Assembly (NCBI GenBank): GCA_934309145.1
Contig: CAKRCW010000002.1
Location: 62,001-126,000 of the forward strand
Length of the DNA: 64,000 nt
From: an uncultured Lachnospiraceae bacterium
GTDB lineage: Bacteria > Bacillota > Clostridia > Lachnospirales > Lachnospiraceae
Reading direction: 5' to 3'
Of the stretch, positions 9,609-18,417 are shown one piece after another. Position 1 is the stretch's first letter, and each line of letters begins with the position of its first letter. The position numbers and the translations under genes were made by a program. The notes under the pieces were generated by a model. It was given only the letters and a program-made list of their open reading frames with translations, ran no database searches and was not told the DNA's origin.

Positions 9609-10448
9609 CTAATCACGCTTCAATATAACACTTAACACCCAGTTTATAAAGTACGCTACTATATCTATAGCTACTATAGTCGCTCCAACCGGTGTTGATG
9701 CAAGTATCGATATTATTATTCCAAGCAGGGCACATATAACTGACAATATAGCCGCATATATTACCACTCCGCGGAAGCTGTTTATCATACGCATCGCTGA
9801 GAGAGCCGGAAATATAATTAACGCTGACACCAAAAGTGAACCAACTAAGTTCATGGCAATAACGATAATAATTGCAGTTATAATCGCTATCATCAGATTG
9901 TACAGCTCTGTCTTTTTTCCTGTAGCACGGGTAAATGTCTCATCAAAAGTAACTGCAAATATTCTGTTATAAAACAGGCAGTAAAACAGTACAACTACGA
10001 TAGACATTATAATACACATTAACACCTCTGCCTTACTGAGTGTAAGTATTGATGTTGAACCAAACAAGGTACTGCACACATCACCAGACACATTTGCGGA
10101 TGAGGAGAACTTATTCAACACCAGGTAACCTATTGCAAGTGCGCCCACGGAGAGCATTGCCACCGCGGCATCTCCCTTTACCTTTGTATTCTGTCCCGTT
10201 CTAAGAAGTATAACCGCTGCCACTATCGTTACCGGCATGATAAGCATGGTAGTGTTTGCAAGCTTGAAAACTGTCGCTATCGCCATAGCTCCAAATGCAA
10301 CATGTGAAAGTCCATCTCCGATAAACGAAAAACGCTTAAGCACAAGCGTCACCCCAAGAAGCGACGAGCATAAAGCAATCAAAACTCCTACTATTATCGC
10401 ATACCACACAAATGGGAAGCTCAAATAAAACTGTAATTTCTCTATCAT
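9609..10448 (-). CDS. Metal (probably zinc) ABC transporter permease, ABC-3 family
   Basis: This 279-residue polytopic protein of the ZnuB/MntB family has about eight membrane helices. The family signature is visible in LKRFSFIGDGLSHVAFGAMA and in the region around LVGSLLVSALIIFPA. It is the membrane channel for the ATPase encoded 6 bases upstream. No metal-binding lipoprotein is in the operon, so that subunit must be encoded elsewhere. Zinc is favoured over manganese or iron by the family branch and the operator palindrome, but this is inference. Confidence 0.88.
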   Translation of the reverse strand: MIEKLQFYLSFPFVWYAIIVGVLIALCSSLLGVTLVLKRFSFIGDGLSHVAFGAMAIATVFKLANTTMLIMPVTIVAAVILLRTGQNTKVKGDAAVAMLSVGALAIGYLVLNKFSSSANVSGDVCSTLFGSTSILTLSKAEVLMCIIMSIVVVLFYCLFYNRIFAVTFDETFTRATGKKTELYNLMIAIITAIIIVIAMNLVGSLLVSALIIFPALSAMRMINSFRGVVIYAAILSVICALLGIIISILASTPVGATIVAIDIVAYFINWVLSVILKRD

Positions 10449-10454
10449 TTTCTC

Positions 10455-11159
10455 CTATGCCTCCCTGCTCTCACTAAGGAAATGTCTGCCCTTATCACTG
10501 TTTAAGTATTCCTGCTTTGTTCCGTAGAATGAATTATCCTTCTCGACATGTAAAATATGTGTGGCATATGAGATAACCTGTAAATCATGTGACACCATAA
10601 TTATTGATATTCCCTCTTTATTTAAAGAACCTATAAGCTCATAAAACTCTGCCGTTGCCTTAGGATCAAGTCCGGTCACAGGCTCATCGAGCAACAGCAC
10701 CTTCTGTGCGGCACATAAAGCTCTCGCAAGCAAAATCCTCTGCTGCTGGCCTCCAGACAGATTTCTGTAGCTGCTTTTCTTCAAATCGGTAATATTAAGC
10801 TTCTCCATCATCTCATTTGCGAGTTTCTTCTCTTCCCTGCCGTAAAAACATCTTTTACCGCATTTAGACAATGTTCCAGATAACACTATCTCCCACGCTG
10901 TAGCAGGAAAATCCCTCTGAACAACTGTCTGCTGGGGAAGATATCCTATCTCATATGGCTTAAGTCCATCTCCCATGGCTATAGTGCCAACCATAGGCTT
11001 CAGAAGCTGCAACAAATTCTTGACAAGTGTACTTTTTCCAGCACCATTTTCTCCGACTATACACAGATAGTCGCCTTTATCTACCTTGAAGCTTAGGTTC
11101 GATACTATCGGTATCCCCTCATACCCAAGCTCCAAATTCTCACATGTAATATACGACAT
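10455..11159 (-). CDS. Metal (probably zinc) ABC transporter ATPase
   Basis: This 234-residue ABC ATPase has Walker A GENGAGKST, the signature LSGGQQQR, Walker B VLLLDEP and the switch His in MVSHD. It matches the ZnuC/MntA branch and partners the ABC-3 permease downstream. I chose the ATG at 11159 (MSYITCENLEL) because GGAGG lies 5 bases upstream. A frame extending to 11213 would run through the promoter and operator. Confidence 0.88.
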   Translation of the reverse strand: MSYITCENLELGYEGIPIVSNLSFKVDKGDYLCIVGENGAGKSTLVKNLLQLLKPMVGTIAMGDGLKPYEIGYLPQQTVVQRDFPATAWEIVLSGTLSKCGKRCFYGREEKKLANEMMEKLNITDLKKSSYRNLSGGQQQRILLARALCAAQKVLLLDEPVTGLDPKATAEFYELIGSLNKEGISIIMVSHDLQVISYATHILHVEKDNSFYGTKQEYLNSDKGRHFLSESREA

Positions 11160-11175
11160 GACAACCTCCATACTA

Positions 11176-11196
11176 AAATGCAACTCATTTGCATTT
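11176..11196. promoter_or_regulatory. 21-bp palindromic operator of the metal transporter operon
   Basis: AAATGCAA and TTGCATTT flank the 5 bases CTCAT, a perfect 8-bp inverted repeat. It covers the predicted transcription start of the operon, where a bound repressor would block initiation. Size and placement fit a Fur-family (Zur-like) metalloregulator. Which regulator binds is not shown. Confidence 0.6.
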
Positions 11197-11200
11197 ATTG

Positions 11201-11229
11201 ATTGTAAACGCACAAGGCATAATTGTCAA
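11201..11229 (-). promoter_or_regulatory. Sigma-70 promoter of the metal transporter operon
   Basis: On the minus strand TTGACA (11229-11224) and TACAAT (11206-11201) are 17 bases apart. The -35 overlaps the stop codon of the PqqD-like gene upstream. Confidence 0.75.
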
Positions 11230-11555
11230 GCTATTTTGATAAAGCTGTTTTTTTGAAGTATTGCCACGAAACAATTAACCCTCTCATACATATTTTTCTC
11301 ATCCGGAAATGCATAGGTCATCTGCATGAATATCTCATATATCGTACTTTTTCCATCAATATACAACCAAAGTCTTGAGCCATAGCAGTCAAGCTCTATA
11401 TTAGTATACCTTGGCTTTCTGAATAATTTCTGTGCTATCTTATTGTATATGCCCTTATTTTCTATTGTGAGGTTCACATATCCATTTTCAGATATCTGCC
11501 ACTCAAGCTTATCATTATATAGTGCCACATGGTTCATATAATCCATCTTGTGCAT
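11226..11555 (-). CDS. PqqD-like small protein
   Basis: This 109-residue protein has the pattern of PqqD-type domains: an N-terminal beta part with W-x-x-x-x-x-G-x-V-x-L, then GSRLWLYIDGKSTIYEI and a C-terminal helix ending in FIKIA. PqqD-family proteins bind precursor peptides for modifying enzymes, but many stand-alone copies have no known role. It starts 1 base after the OPT transporter stop, so the two are co-transcribed. No radical SAM peptide-modifying enzyme is nearby. Confidence 0.6.
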   Translation of the reverse strand: MHKMDYMNHVALYNDKLEWQISENGYVNLTIENKGIYNKIAQKLFRKPRYTNIELDCYGSRLWLYIDGKSTIYEIFMQMTYAFPDEKNMYERVNCFVAILQKNSFIKIA

Positions 11556-11556
11556 A

Positions 11557-13458
11557 CTAAGTCTCCTTTTTAAGTGAGCTTCTCACCATTATAAATATCA
11601 ATGCGGCAAAAAATATAATACTTCCCGCATATCCAAGAACATTTCCCATATCTATTATATCTGCTATCGTTCTTCCCTTATATGATATAAGTGCAAATAC
11701 AGCAAGCAATATACCAACCAGACCTTCACCTGCAATAAGTCCTGAGCTAAACAGGGTTCCATTTTCTATGGCTTCGCCGTTCTCCATGTTCTCTCCATTA
11801 TCAGGTTTCTCTTTGCCATGTCCTGATATATACCACCTTACAAGTGCTCCTATAAATATCGGTGCAGACAGATGAATAGGAAGATACAAGCCTATTGCAA
11901 CCGGCAACACAGGAAGTCCTAACACCTCTATTACTATGGCAATTCCTATTCCACACAAAACCATAGTCCACGGAAGCGAACCTCCCATAACGCCCTCTAC
12001 AACGAGCTTCATAAGTGTTGCCTGCGGTGCAGGAAGCTCAGTACTTCCATAGCCCCATGCACTGTTAAGAAGATACAACACACCACCTATGGCAAGTCCT
12101 GCCGCAAGAGTTCCTATAAGCTCGCCTATCTGTTGCTTTACAGGGGTTGCTCCCACTATATATCCTGTTTTTAAATCCTGTGAGGTATCACCTGCCATTG
12201 CAGCTACTATACAGATAACAGTTCCTATGCAGATTGCTGATGTCATACCCGCATAGCCATCATATCCTAACAGCTTTAAAAATGCCGTCGCTATAATTAA
12301 AGTTGCAATAGCCATTCCTGATACCGGATTGTTCGATGAACCAACCAAGCCCACCATACGGCTGGATACGGTTGCGAAGAAAAATCCAAACACCAATATG
12401 AGAAGTATTCCAGCAAATGAAATTGGAACGGATGGTATGACAAACAAGAGCAGTGCAGCCCCAAGTATACCTACTGCAACTATCCACATAGGCATATCCC
12501 GTTCTGTTCTAAGAGCGTTATCCTTGTCCCCTGATTTATGTCTGCCGTAACCCAAAATGGCAAGCTTAAAGGTTTTCCATATAACCGGAAGCGATTTAAA
12601 CAGGCTTATTATTCCACCCGCCGCAACTGCCCCGGCTCCAATATATCTGACATATTTTCCCCATATGTCCCATGTACTCATATCTTTTATAAGCTCTGTT
12701 GCCGGAGCAATTACAGAATCAGCACCGAACAGGGCTATGGCAGGCATAAGAACCAGCCACGCAAGTATACCTCCTGCGAACATATAGCTTGCAATCCTTA
12801 TTCCACATATATAACCTACACCAAGCAATGCGGGGAGCACATCCACGCCAAAGCCGGCTCCTCTGTAAAAGCCGCTGCTATAGTCAACCTCTGACGGAAA
12901 TAGCTTGACACCATCTGTCAAGAACTTATATCCGGCAGATATACCAAGTCCCGAAAATACAAGTCCCGACTTTTTTCCTCCCTTTTCTCCCGCAAGGAGA
13001 ACATCCGCACAAGCTGTTCCCTCGGGAAACGGAAGCTTGCCATGCTCCTCTACAATGAGAGCTCTTCTAAGAGGAACCATGAACATTACACCAAGTACAC
13101 CCCCGCAAAGGGTTATGAGCGACATTTCAAGAAAGCTTGGCATGGCGTCCCCACCCCACATAAAAAGTGCAGGCAACGTAAATATCGCCCCGGCAGCAAG
13201 TGACTCACCGGCAGAGCCTATTGTCTGAACCATATTATTTTCGAGTATCGAATCCTTTTTCAGCCATACTCTTATTATTCCCATAGATATGACAGCAGCA
13301 GGAATTGATGCCGAAACCGTCATTCCAACCCTTAAACCAAGATAAGCATTTGCACAACCAAACACTACCGCAATTATAATGCCTAATACTACAGAGGTTT
13401 TGGTCATCTCCGGCATATTTTTCTTAGAATCAACGTAAGGCTTAAATTCATTATTCAT
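11557..13458 (-). CDS. OPT-family oligopeptide transporter
   Basis: This 633-residue membrane protein has about 14-16 hydrophobic helices and OPT-family segments such as NAYLGLRVGMTVSASIPAAV near the N-terminus and SNNPVSGMA in the middle. Bacterial OPT proteins import oligopeptides or metal chelates by proton coupling. I chose the ATG at 13458 (MNNEFKPYV) with an AGGT-type site upstream; a longer frame to 13533 would run into the aroA terminator region. It forms an operon with the PqqD-like gene. Confidence 0.88.
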   Translation of the reverse strand: MNNEFKPYVDSKKNMPEMTKTSVVLGIIIAVVFGCANAYLGLRVGMTVSASIPAAVISMGIIRVWLKKDSILENNMVQTIGSAGESLAAGAIFTLPALFMWGGDAMPSFLEMSLITLCGGVLGVMFMVPLRRALIVEEHGKLPFPEGTACADVLLAGEKGGKKSGLVFSGLGISAGYKFLTDGVKLFPSEVDYSSGFYRGAGFGVDVLPALLGVGYICGIRIASYMFAGGILAWLVLMPAIALFGADSVIAPATELIKDMSTWDIWGKYVRYIGAGAVAAGGIISLFKSLPVIWKTFKLAILGYGRHKSGDKDNALRTERDMPMWIVAVGILGAALLLFVIPSVPISFAGILLILVFGFFFATVSSRMVGLVGSSNNPVSGMAIATLIIATAFLKLLGYDGYAGMTSAICIGTVICIVAAMAGDTSQDLKTGYIVGATPVKQQIGELIGTLAAGLAIGGVLYLLNSAWGYGSTELPAPQATLMKLVVEGVMGGSLPWTMVLCGIGIAIVIEVLGLPVLPVAIGLYLPIHLSAPIFIGALVRWYISGHGKEKPDNGENMENGEAIENGTLFSSGLIAGEGLVGILLAVFALISYKGRTIADIIDMGNVLGYAGSIIFFAALIFIMVRSSLKKET

Positions 13459-13520
13459 ATAGTTTACCTGTTCCTTTTTGTTAGTTAATACGTGCCACAG
13501 GCTTATTTGCGGCAAAAAAA

Positions 13521-13570
13521 GAGTGATACACACTATATGTTCCTCTCAAAAAATATAGTATGTATCACTC
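13521..13570 (-). terminator. Rho-independent terminator of aroA
   Basis: GAGTGATAC, a 2-base mismatch and ACTATAT (13521-13538) pair with ATATAGT and GTATCACTC (13553-13570). On the minus strand the hairpin is followed by TTTTTTT. It lies 33 bases after the aroA stop. Confidence 0.85.
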
Positions 13571-13603
13571 TCGTATAGCCGGTAAGGTATTATAAAATAC
13601 CAA

Positions 13604-14890
13604 TTATTTTACAACAAGTCTTTCCATGTCTCTATAAAATGCCGGATATGATATATCCACACATTCGCTTCCAAGTATCTCTGTCTCTCCGTCAGAGTTC
13701 ATGGCTGCAACAGCAAAGCTCATGGCAATACGGTGGTCAAGCCTGCTGTCTATTACTGCACCATGTAATTCTTTGCCACCATTTATAATCATTCCATCAT
13801 CTGTCGCCTGTACATCTGCACCCATAGCTCTAAGGTTATTTACAACAACATCAATACGGTTTGATTCCTTGACCTTAAGCTCCTCTGCATCCTTTATAAT
13901 GGTTGTTCCATCTGCAAAACAGGCAAGTATTGCAATCACAGGCAATTCATCAATAAGTGTAGGTATTATCTCTCCGCCTATCGTACAGCCCTTAAGTGCG
14001 GACGTTCTTACTGTAATATCAGCAGTAGGCTCTCCTGTTCTTCCCTCGTGCTCGCTCACCTCAATATCTGCACCCATCATTTGGCATACCCTTATTATTC
14101 CATCTCTCGTCGGATTTATGCCTACATTTTTAATTGTAATGCATGAATTAGGTGTTATAAGCCCGGCAACTATAAAATATGCTGCGGACGATATATCTCC
14201 CGGAACATAAACCTGTCTTGCATATAGTTCAGTGGCCGGCTTCACGGTAACTGTTTTTCCCTCCGTCTCTATATCAACACCAAACTCCTTAAACATAAGC
14301 TCTGTATGATTTCTGCTCACAGCAGGCTCGGTTACAGAGGTCTCTCCATCAGCATAAAGTCCTGCAAAAAGCACAGCAGACTTCACCTGAGCCGATGCCA
14401 CAGGTGACTGATAATTTATTCCCTTAAGCTTCTTTCCATGTATTATAAGCGGCGCACATCCATTATTATTCTCGCTAGTGATATCTGCACCCATCATTGA
14501 AAGCGGGGTCATTATTCTTCCCATAGGTCGTTTCTGTATTGACGCATCGCCATTCACTCTTGAAGTAAATGTCTGAGCAGCAAGTATTCCTGACATAAGT
14601 CTTGTTGTAGTCCCACTGTTTCCAACATCAAGTGTTTCAGAAGGACTAACCAGCCCTCTCAAACCACGTCCCTGTATTATAACAATCCCATCATTACCTG
14701 TATTCTCTATGATAACACCCATTTTTCTAAAACAATCTATAGAAGAAAGACAGTCGGCTCCTTGCAGGAAGCCATACACTTCTGTTGTTCCTTTAGCCAA
14801 TGCACCAAGCATAATACTTCTGTGTGATATGGACTTATCACCAGGTACAGTAATCTCTCCTGATAAACCATTAACTCTAGTAAGCTTCAT
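13604..14890 (-). CDS. aroA: 3-phosphoshikimate 1-carboxyvinyltransferase (EPSP synthase)
   Basis: This 428-residue enzyme joins shikimate 3-phosphate and phosphoenolpyruvate to give EPSP in the shikimate pathway. Key motifs are PGDKSISHRSIMLGALA at the N-terminus, DVGNSGTTTRLMSG, RPMGRIMTPL, DELPVIAILA and LKVKESNRI, all with the expected catalytic residues. Length is normal. It is a single gene with its own terminator. A foldback element lies about 100 bases upstream. Confidence 0.96.
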   Translation of the reverse strand: MKLTRVNGLSGEITVPGDKSISHRSIMLGALAKGTTEVYGFLQGADCLSSIDCFRKMGVIIENTGNDGIVIIQGRGLRGLVSPSETLDVGNSGTTTRLMSGILAAQTFTSRVNGDASIQKRPMGRIMTPLSMMGADITSENNNGCAPLIIHGKKLKGINYQSPVASAQVKSAVLFAGLYADGETSVTEPAVSRNHTELMFKEFGVDIETEGKTVTVKPATELYARQVYVPGDISSAAYFIVAGLITPNSCITIKNVGINPTRDGIIRVCQMMGADIEVSEHEGRTGEPTADITVRTSALKGCTIGGEIIPTLIDELPVIAILACFADGTTIIKDAEELKVKESNRIDVVVNNLRAMGADVQATDDGMIINGGKELHGAVIDSRLDHRIAMSFAVAAMNSDGETEILGSECVDISYPAFYRDMERLVVK

Positions 14891-14986
14891 ATTTTATCTC
14901 CATTTTCATTATGCAGCAGTTATCTCTGACTGTATATTTTCTATTATATCATTTATAATATATCCCATATGCAGAGCCAACGCAAG

Positions 14987-15216
14987 GTGTTTCTGTCAAG
15001 TAATCATTGGCACGTTTCTTACCCGGACGACTTCTATTTCAGTATGATGGTTCCATGCAGGGACGTTTGCGACAGCCGGCACTTAATGAGTGCATAGCAC
15101 GAATTTAGTGCCGCTGCTCGGAGCAATAAGTGGAAACGGTCCCGTAATGGAACCATCATACTGAAATAGAAGTCGTCCGGGTAAGAAACGTGCCAATGAT
15201 TACTTGACAGAAACAC
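14987..15216. mobile_element. Foldback (MITE-like) element, copy 1
   Basis: The outer 70 bases (14987-15056) and the last 70 bases (15147-15216) are perfect reverse complements, starting GTGTTTCTGTCAAG and ending CTTGACAGAAACAC. The 90-base centre folds further through GGGAC/GTCCC and CGGCACT/AGTGCCG pairs. The element codes for no convincing protein. A second copy is at 23333-23560. The short direct repeat CAACGC flanks it (14978-14983 and 15216-15221) but not flush with both ends, so target duplication is unproven. Its right end lies 16 bases (counted from GAAAC at 15214) before the -35 of the aminopeptidase promoter. With that promoter it fills the 402-base gap between aroA and the aminopeptidase gene. 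Confidence 0.8.
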
Positions 15217-15230
15217 AACGCTACCCTTTG

Positions 15231-15259
15231 TTGAAACGTAATGTATTTTATACTATAAT
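15231..15259 (+). promoter_or_regulatory. Sigma-70 promoter of the M18 aminopeptidase gene
   Basis: TTGAAA (15231-15236) and TATAAT (15254-15259) are 17 bases apart, 34 bases upstream of the ATG. Confidence 0.75.
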
Positions 15260-15292
15260 ATAGTTGTTTTTATAATCATCAGGAGGATTAAT

Positions 15293-16555
15293 ATGAATCA
15301 GTTAATAAATATGCTGGAAAACGGTAAATCTCAGTTTCATGTCGTTGATGTCAGCAAAAAAATATTGGAAAATAATGGATTTGAGCTTTTATCAATTAAT
15401 GACGACTGGGTTCTTACACCCGGTCAAAAATATATGACAAACCCTTACTCATCTATGCTTGTCGCATGGGTTATGGGGGAAAACGCCACATCTGTAAGGC
15501 TTTCTGCTGCACATACTGACTTTCCTATGCTTAAGCTTAAATCTAATCCGGAGATAACCAAAAAGGGGTATGTCCAGATAAATGTTGAGCCATATGGTGG
15601 GCTTATAACCCAGACATGGTTCGACCGCCCACTAGGACTTGCCGGAAAGGTTGTACTAAAAGGCAAGGATGCATTTACACCTGATGTGAGATTGTTTGAT
15701 TCAGAGAAACCGATATGCATAATTCCTAATCTCGCACCTCATCTAAAAAGAGACAGCAAGGTTCAGGATGTAGATGTACAAAAGGAGCTTATCCCTATTC
15801 TCGCCACACTTGAATCAGTATCAGGACTTTCAGAGGGCGAGCGCGTAACTGAGGGATTTATTCTTCATTATCTTGCCGACAAGCTTAGCGTACCTGACAC
15901 TGATATACTTGACTATGACTTATATCTATACATTGACGCGAAGCCTTCATGTATGGGATTAAACGATGAATTTATAGCAGGTGCAAGAATTGATAACATT
16001 TCCTCCGTATCTGCAATAATAGAAGCACTCAGCTCTGACAATATCAAAAACTGTATTGCCATAGGTGCTTTTTTCGATAATGAAGAAATCGGAAGCCGCT
16101 CAAAGCAGGGTGCGGATTCTCTGTTGCTCCGCGATATAGTAACAAGAATTGTACCAGACAAAAAGCTTCTGAATAACGCATTTAATATGTCCGTTGATGT
16201 TGCACACGCTACTCATCCTAACTATGTTGAAAAAAGTGATATTACCAATGATATAATACTCGGAAATGGAGTTGTATTAAAATCAAGTGCCGCACAGAAA
16301 TATGTCACCGACAGTGAAGCCGGAGCTGTTGTAGCTGCACTTTCAAGAGAAAAGAACGTCAAAATCCAAAGACAGGTCAACCGTTCAGGCATGCCCGGAG
16401 GACAAACGCTAGGTCCTATTATGGCTGCATATCTTCCTATCAAATCAGTCGATATAGGAATACCTATGCTCGCCATGCATTCAGCCTGTGAGCTGGCACA
16501 TAGTTCTGATTACACCGAGCTTGTACGCCTGCTCACAGCATATTATGAATACTAA
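15293..16555 (+). CDS. M18-family metalloaminopeptidase
   Basis: This 420-residue cytoplasmic peptidase of the M18 (aspartyl aminopeptidase) family has a two-metal centre. Visible ligands are the His in SAAHTDFPML, the Asp in GARIDNISS, the Glu pair in FDNEEIGSRS, the Asp/His region SVDVAHATHPNY, and the C-terminal His in MHSACELAHSSDY. It removes N-terminal acidic or neutral residues from peptides. The ribosome binding site AGGAGG is 6 bases before the ATG. It ends 13 bases from the convergent GDPD gene. Confidence 0.92.
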   Translation: MNQLINMLENGKSQFHVVDVSKKILENNGFELLSINDDWVLTPGQKYMTNPYSSMLVAWVMGENATSVRLSAAHTDFPMLKLKSNPEITKKGYVQINVEPYGGLITQTWFDRPLGLAGKVVLKGKDAFTPDVRLFDSEKPICIIPNLAPHLKRDSKVQDVDVQKELIPILATLESVSGLSEGERVTEGFILHYLADKLSVPDTDILDYDLYLYIDAKPSCMGLNDEFIAGARIDNISSVSAIIEALSSDNIKNCIAIGAFFDNEEIGSRSKQGADSLLLRDIVTRIVPDKKLLNNAFNMSVDVAHATHPNYVEKSDITNDIILGNGVVLKSSAAQKYVTDSEAGAVVAALSREKNVKIQRQVNRSGMPGGQTLGPIMAAYLPIKSVDIGIPMLAMHSACELAHSSDYTELVRLLTAYYEY

Positions 16556-16568
16556 AATCAAGCTTATT

Positions 16569-18398
16569 TTAATATTCCTCCACAAGGCGTTTCAGCCAGT
16601 CACTTAACATGGTGTCATTGGAGTTGAATATTATTTCCTTGGTGCGGTACGGATTATCTGTTATTATGCTGTCAACATCAAGCAGCAGCAGATTCTTTAT
16701 GTCCGCCTCACTATTTACAGTCCATGCATATATTTCTTTACCGCTCTTATGAATATCTCTTACCATATTGGCGGTAATGAATGTATGCTTGATACTAAAT
16801 ATATCTACATCTTCCATGTCTGCAAAGCTTCCAACAGCCATATTCATAATATACACAGTAGTTATATCAGAATTAATTGCCTTTACTTCCTTGATTGCAT
16901 CATAGTCTGCCGATGCAACCACGCACTGGTCAAGCATATCGTACTCAGCCAGAAGATCAACTATACCCTGTGTATAATTGGTGTCTGTCTTTGCCGGTTT
17001 AAGTTCTATATTGAGGAATACATCGTTATCCTTTGCAAATATCAATACCTCCTCTAAAGTAGGTATCTTCTCTCCCTTATATTCCTCAGAAAACTTGATA
17101 CCAGCATCAAGTCCCTCTATATACTCATAATCAACTTCTCCGACCTTATGATTTACACCTATGGTTCTCTTAAGGTTTTCATCATGCATTATAATATATC
17201 TTCCGTCCTTGGTCTGTCTTACATCCAATTCTATTATATCAGCCTGATTTTCAACAGCTAACTCAAACGCTGACATCGTATTCTCAGGTGCATGCTTGGA
17301 GTCACCTCTGTGTGCTGTAACCTGCGCCCTTGTAGGATACATGATATTGATATTAACACGATTATTTAAACTAAGATATATATAGGTTCCATTCAACACA
17401 AGACCTGCTATAGCCATACCGATAGTTATTCTTCTGTTTCTCCTCTTCTGCTGTTCTATCGTGAGCAGCCTGCCTCTTCTCCTTTTAGCTTCCTCATACT
17501 CAGCTCCGGGTATGTCGCTCTCGATATCATAAAATTCACCACACAAATACGAATATATAAGTGGCGTTGATATAACAGAGAACATAAGATATAGAGCAAC
17601 AAAGAATATCTCTATAAGTATTGACAGCACAAAATTAAGTTTTTTATATGAAATAATCTTCTTAAGTATACCCGCCACAATAGTTGTCAGCGTACCTTCA
17701 AAGAGAAACAATATAACAGTAAGACATATATTAAATACAATCAATCCGAAAAAAATAGTAAATGCCTTGCCTTTTATCGTTTTCTTGCTCATCACGACAG
17801 AATCTCTATAATTCAATCTATACAAAGTATAGTAATTAAGTGCAAATATTCGTCTCAGCGAAATTATACAGAGAATCAGATAAAGCAGTATTGCAATAAG
17901 CATAAGCACGCGATGTCTCTCCAAAAACAAGGCGACAAAATCCGGCATCTTTATACTAACAACTGAACCGGTAATCATAACCGTATAGGTGAACGGAAGT
18001 ATAAAAAGAACATATACACCCATACCAATATTTTTAGGATTTATAATTCTAAGTGCATTGAGAAATCCTTTAAACAATAAAACAAGAGGATGTATCTTTT
18101 CTTTTCTATGCGACGCATCCATAGCATATATAAGCGCAGAAATATTAATCAAAATATATATCGACACAACCAGCAACACGCAGATAAAAAGCACATAGGT
18201 AGATGGTGCATGGAGGTATCTGCTCAGCGTTCTGGCTGATATATACCCTATTCCAGCAAGCTTTATGGAATAATTTAATATAGCATATAAAACCGGTACA
18301 AGGACAGCTGCAGAAAGGAGCTTATAAATAATTTCAAATAAAATTATAGAGCCTAGATTATATTTAAATAATCTGAAATTATTTTTTATTCCTTTCAT
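16569..18398 (-). CDS. Membrane glycerophosphodiester phosphodiesterase
   Basis: This 609-residue protein has an N-terminal membrane domain (about residues 1-345, roughly eight helices, GDPD membrane-domain type) and a C-terminal GDPD TIM barrel. The barrel shows TAHRGDSKHAPENT, IELDV and IMHDENL, which hold the catalytic His residues and metal-binding acids. It should release glycerol 3-phosphate from glycerophosphodiesters or lipoteichoic-type polymers at the membrane. It is the last gene of the T-box-controlled pheS-pheT-queA run (19-base gap after queA). Confidence 0.88.
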   Translation of the reverse strand: MKGIKNNFRLFKYNLGSIILFEIIYKLLSAAVLVPVLYAILNYSIKLAGIGYISARTLSRYLHAPSTYVLFICVLLVVSIYILINISALIYAMDASHRKEKIHPLVLLFKGFLNALRIINPKNIGMGVYVLFILPFTYTVMITGSVVSIKMPDFVALFLERHRVLMLIAILLYLILCIISLRRIFALNYYTLYRLNYRDSVVMSKKTIKGKAFTIFFGLIVFNICLTVILFLFEGTLTTIVAGILKKIISYKKLNFVLSILIEIFFVALYLMFSVISTPLIYSYLCGEFYDIESDIPGAEYEEAKRRRGRLLTIEQQKRRNRRITIGMAIAGLVLNGTYIYLSLNNRVNINIMYPTRAQVTAHRGDSKHAPENTMSAFELAVENQADIIELDVRQTKDGRYIIMHDENLKRTIGVNHKVGEVDYEYIEGLDAGIKFSEEYKGEKIPTLEEVLIFAKDNDVFLNIELKPAKTDTNYTQGIVDLLAEYDMLDQCVVASADYDAIKEVKAINSDITTVYIMNMAVGSFADMEDVDIFSIKHTFITANMVRDIHKSGKEIYAWTVNSEADIKNLLLLDVDSIITDNPYRTKEIIFNSNDTMLSDWLKRLVEEY

Positions 18399-18417
18399 GT
18401 CACTGCCTCCTGTAGCA

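Noticed and set aside
15034..15216. Open reading frames inside the foldback elements (also 23247-23465)
   Set aside because: They are by-products of the inverted repeats, have no ribosome binding site and are not kept between the two copies.
14978..15221. CAACGC as a target duplication of foldback copy 1
   Set aside because: The repeats are not flush with the element (5 bases on one side, 1 on the other, counted from the GTTTC and GAAAC ends), so the evidence is weaker than for copy 2.
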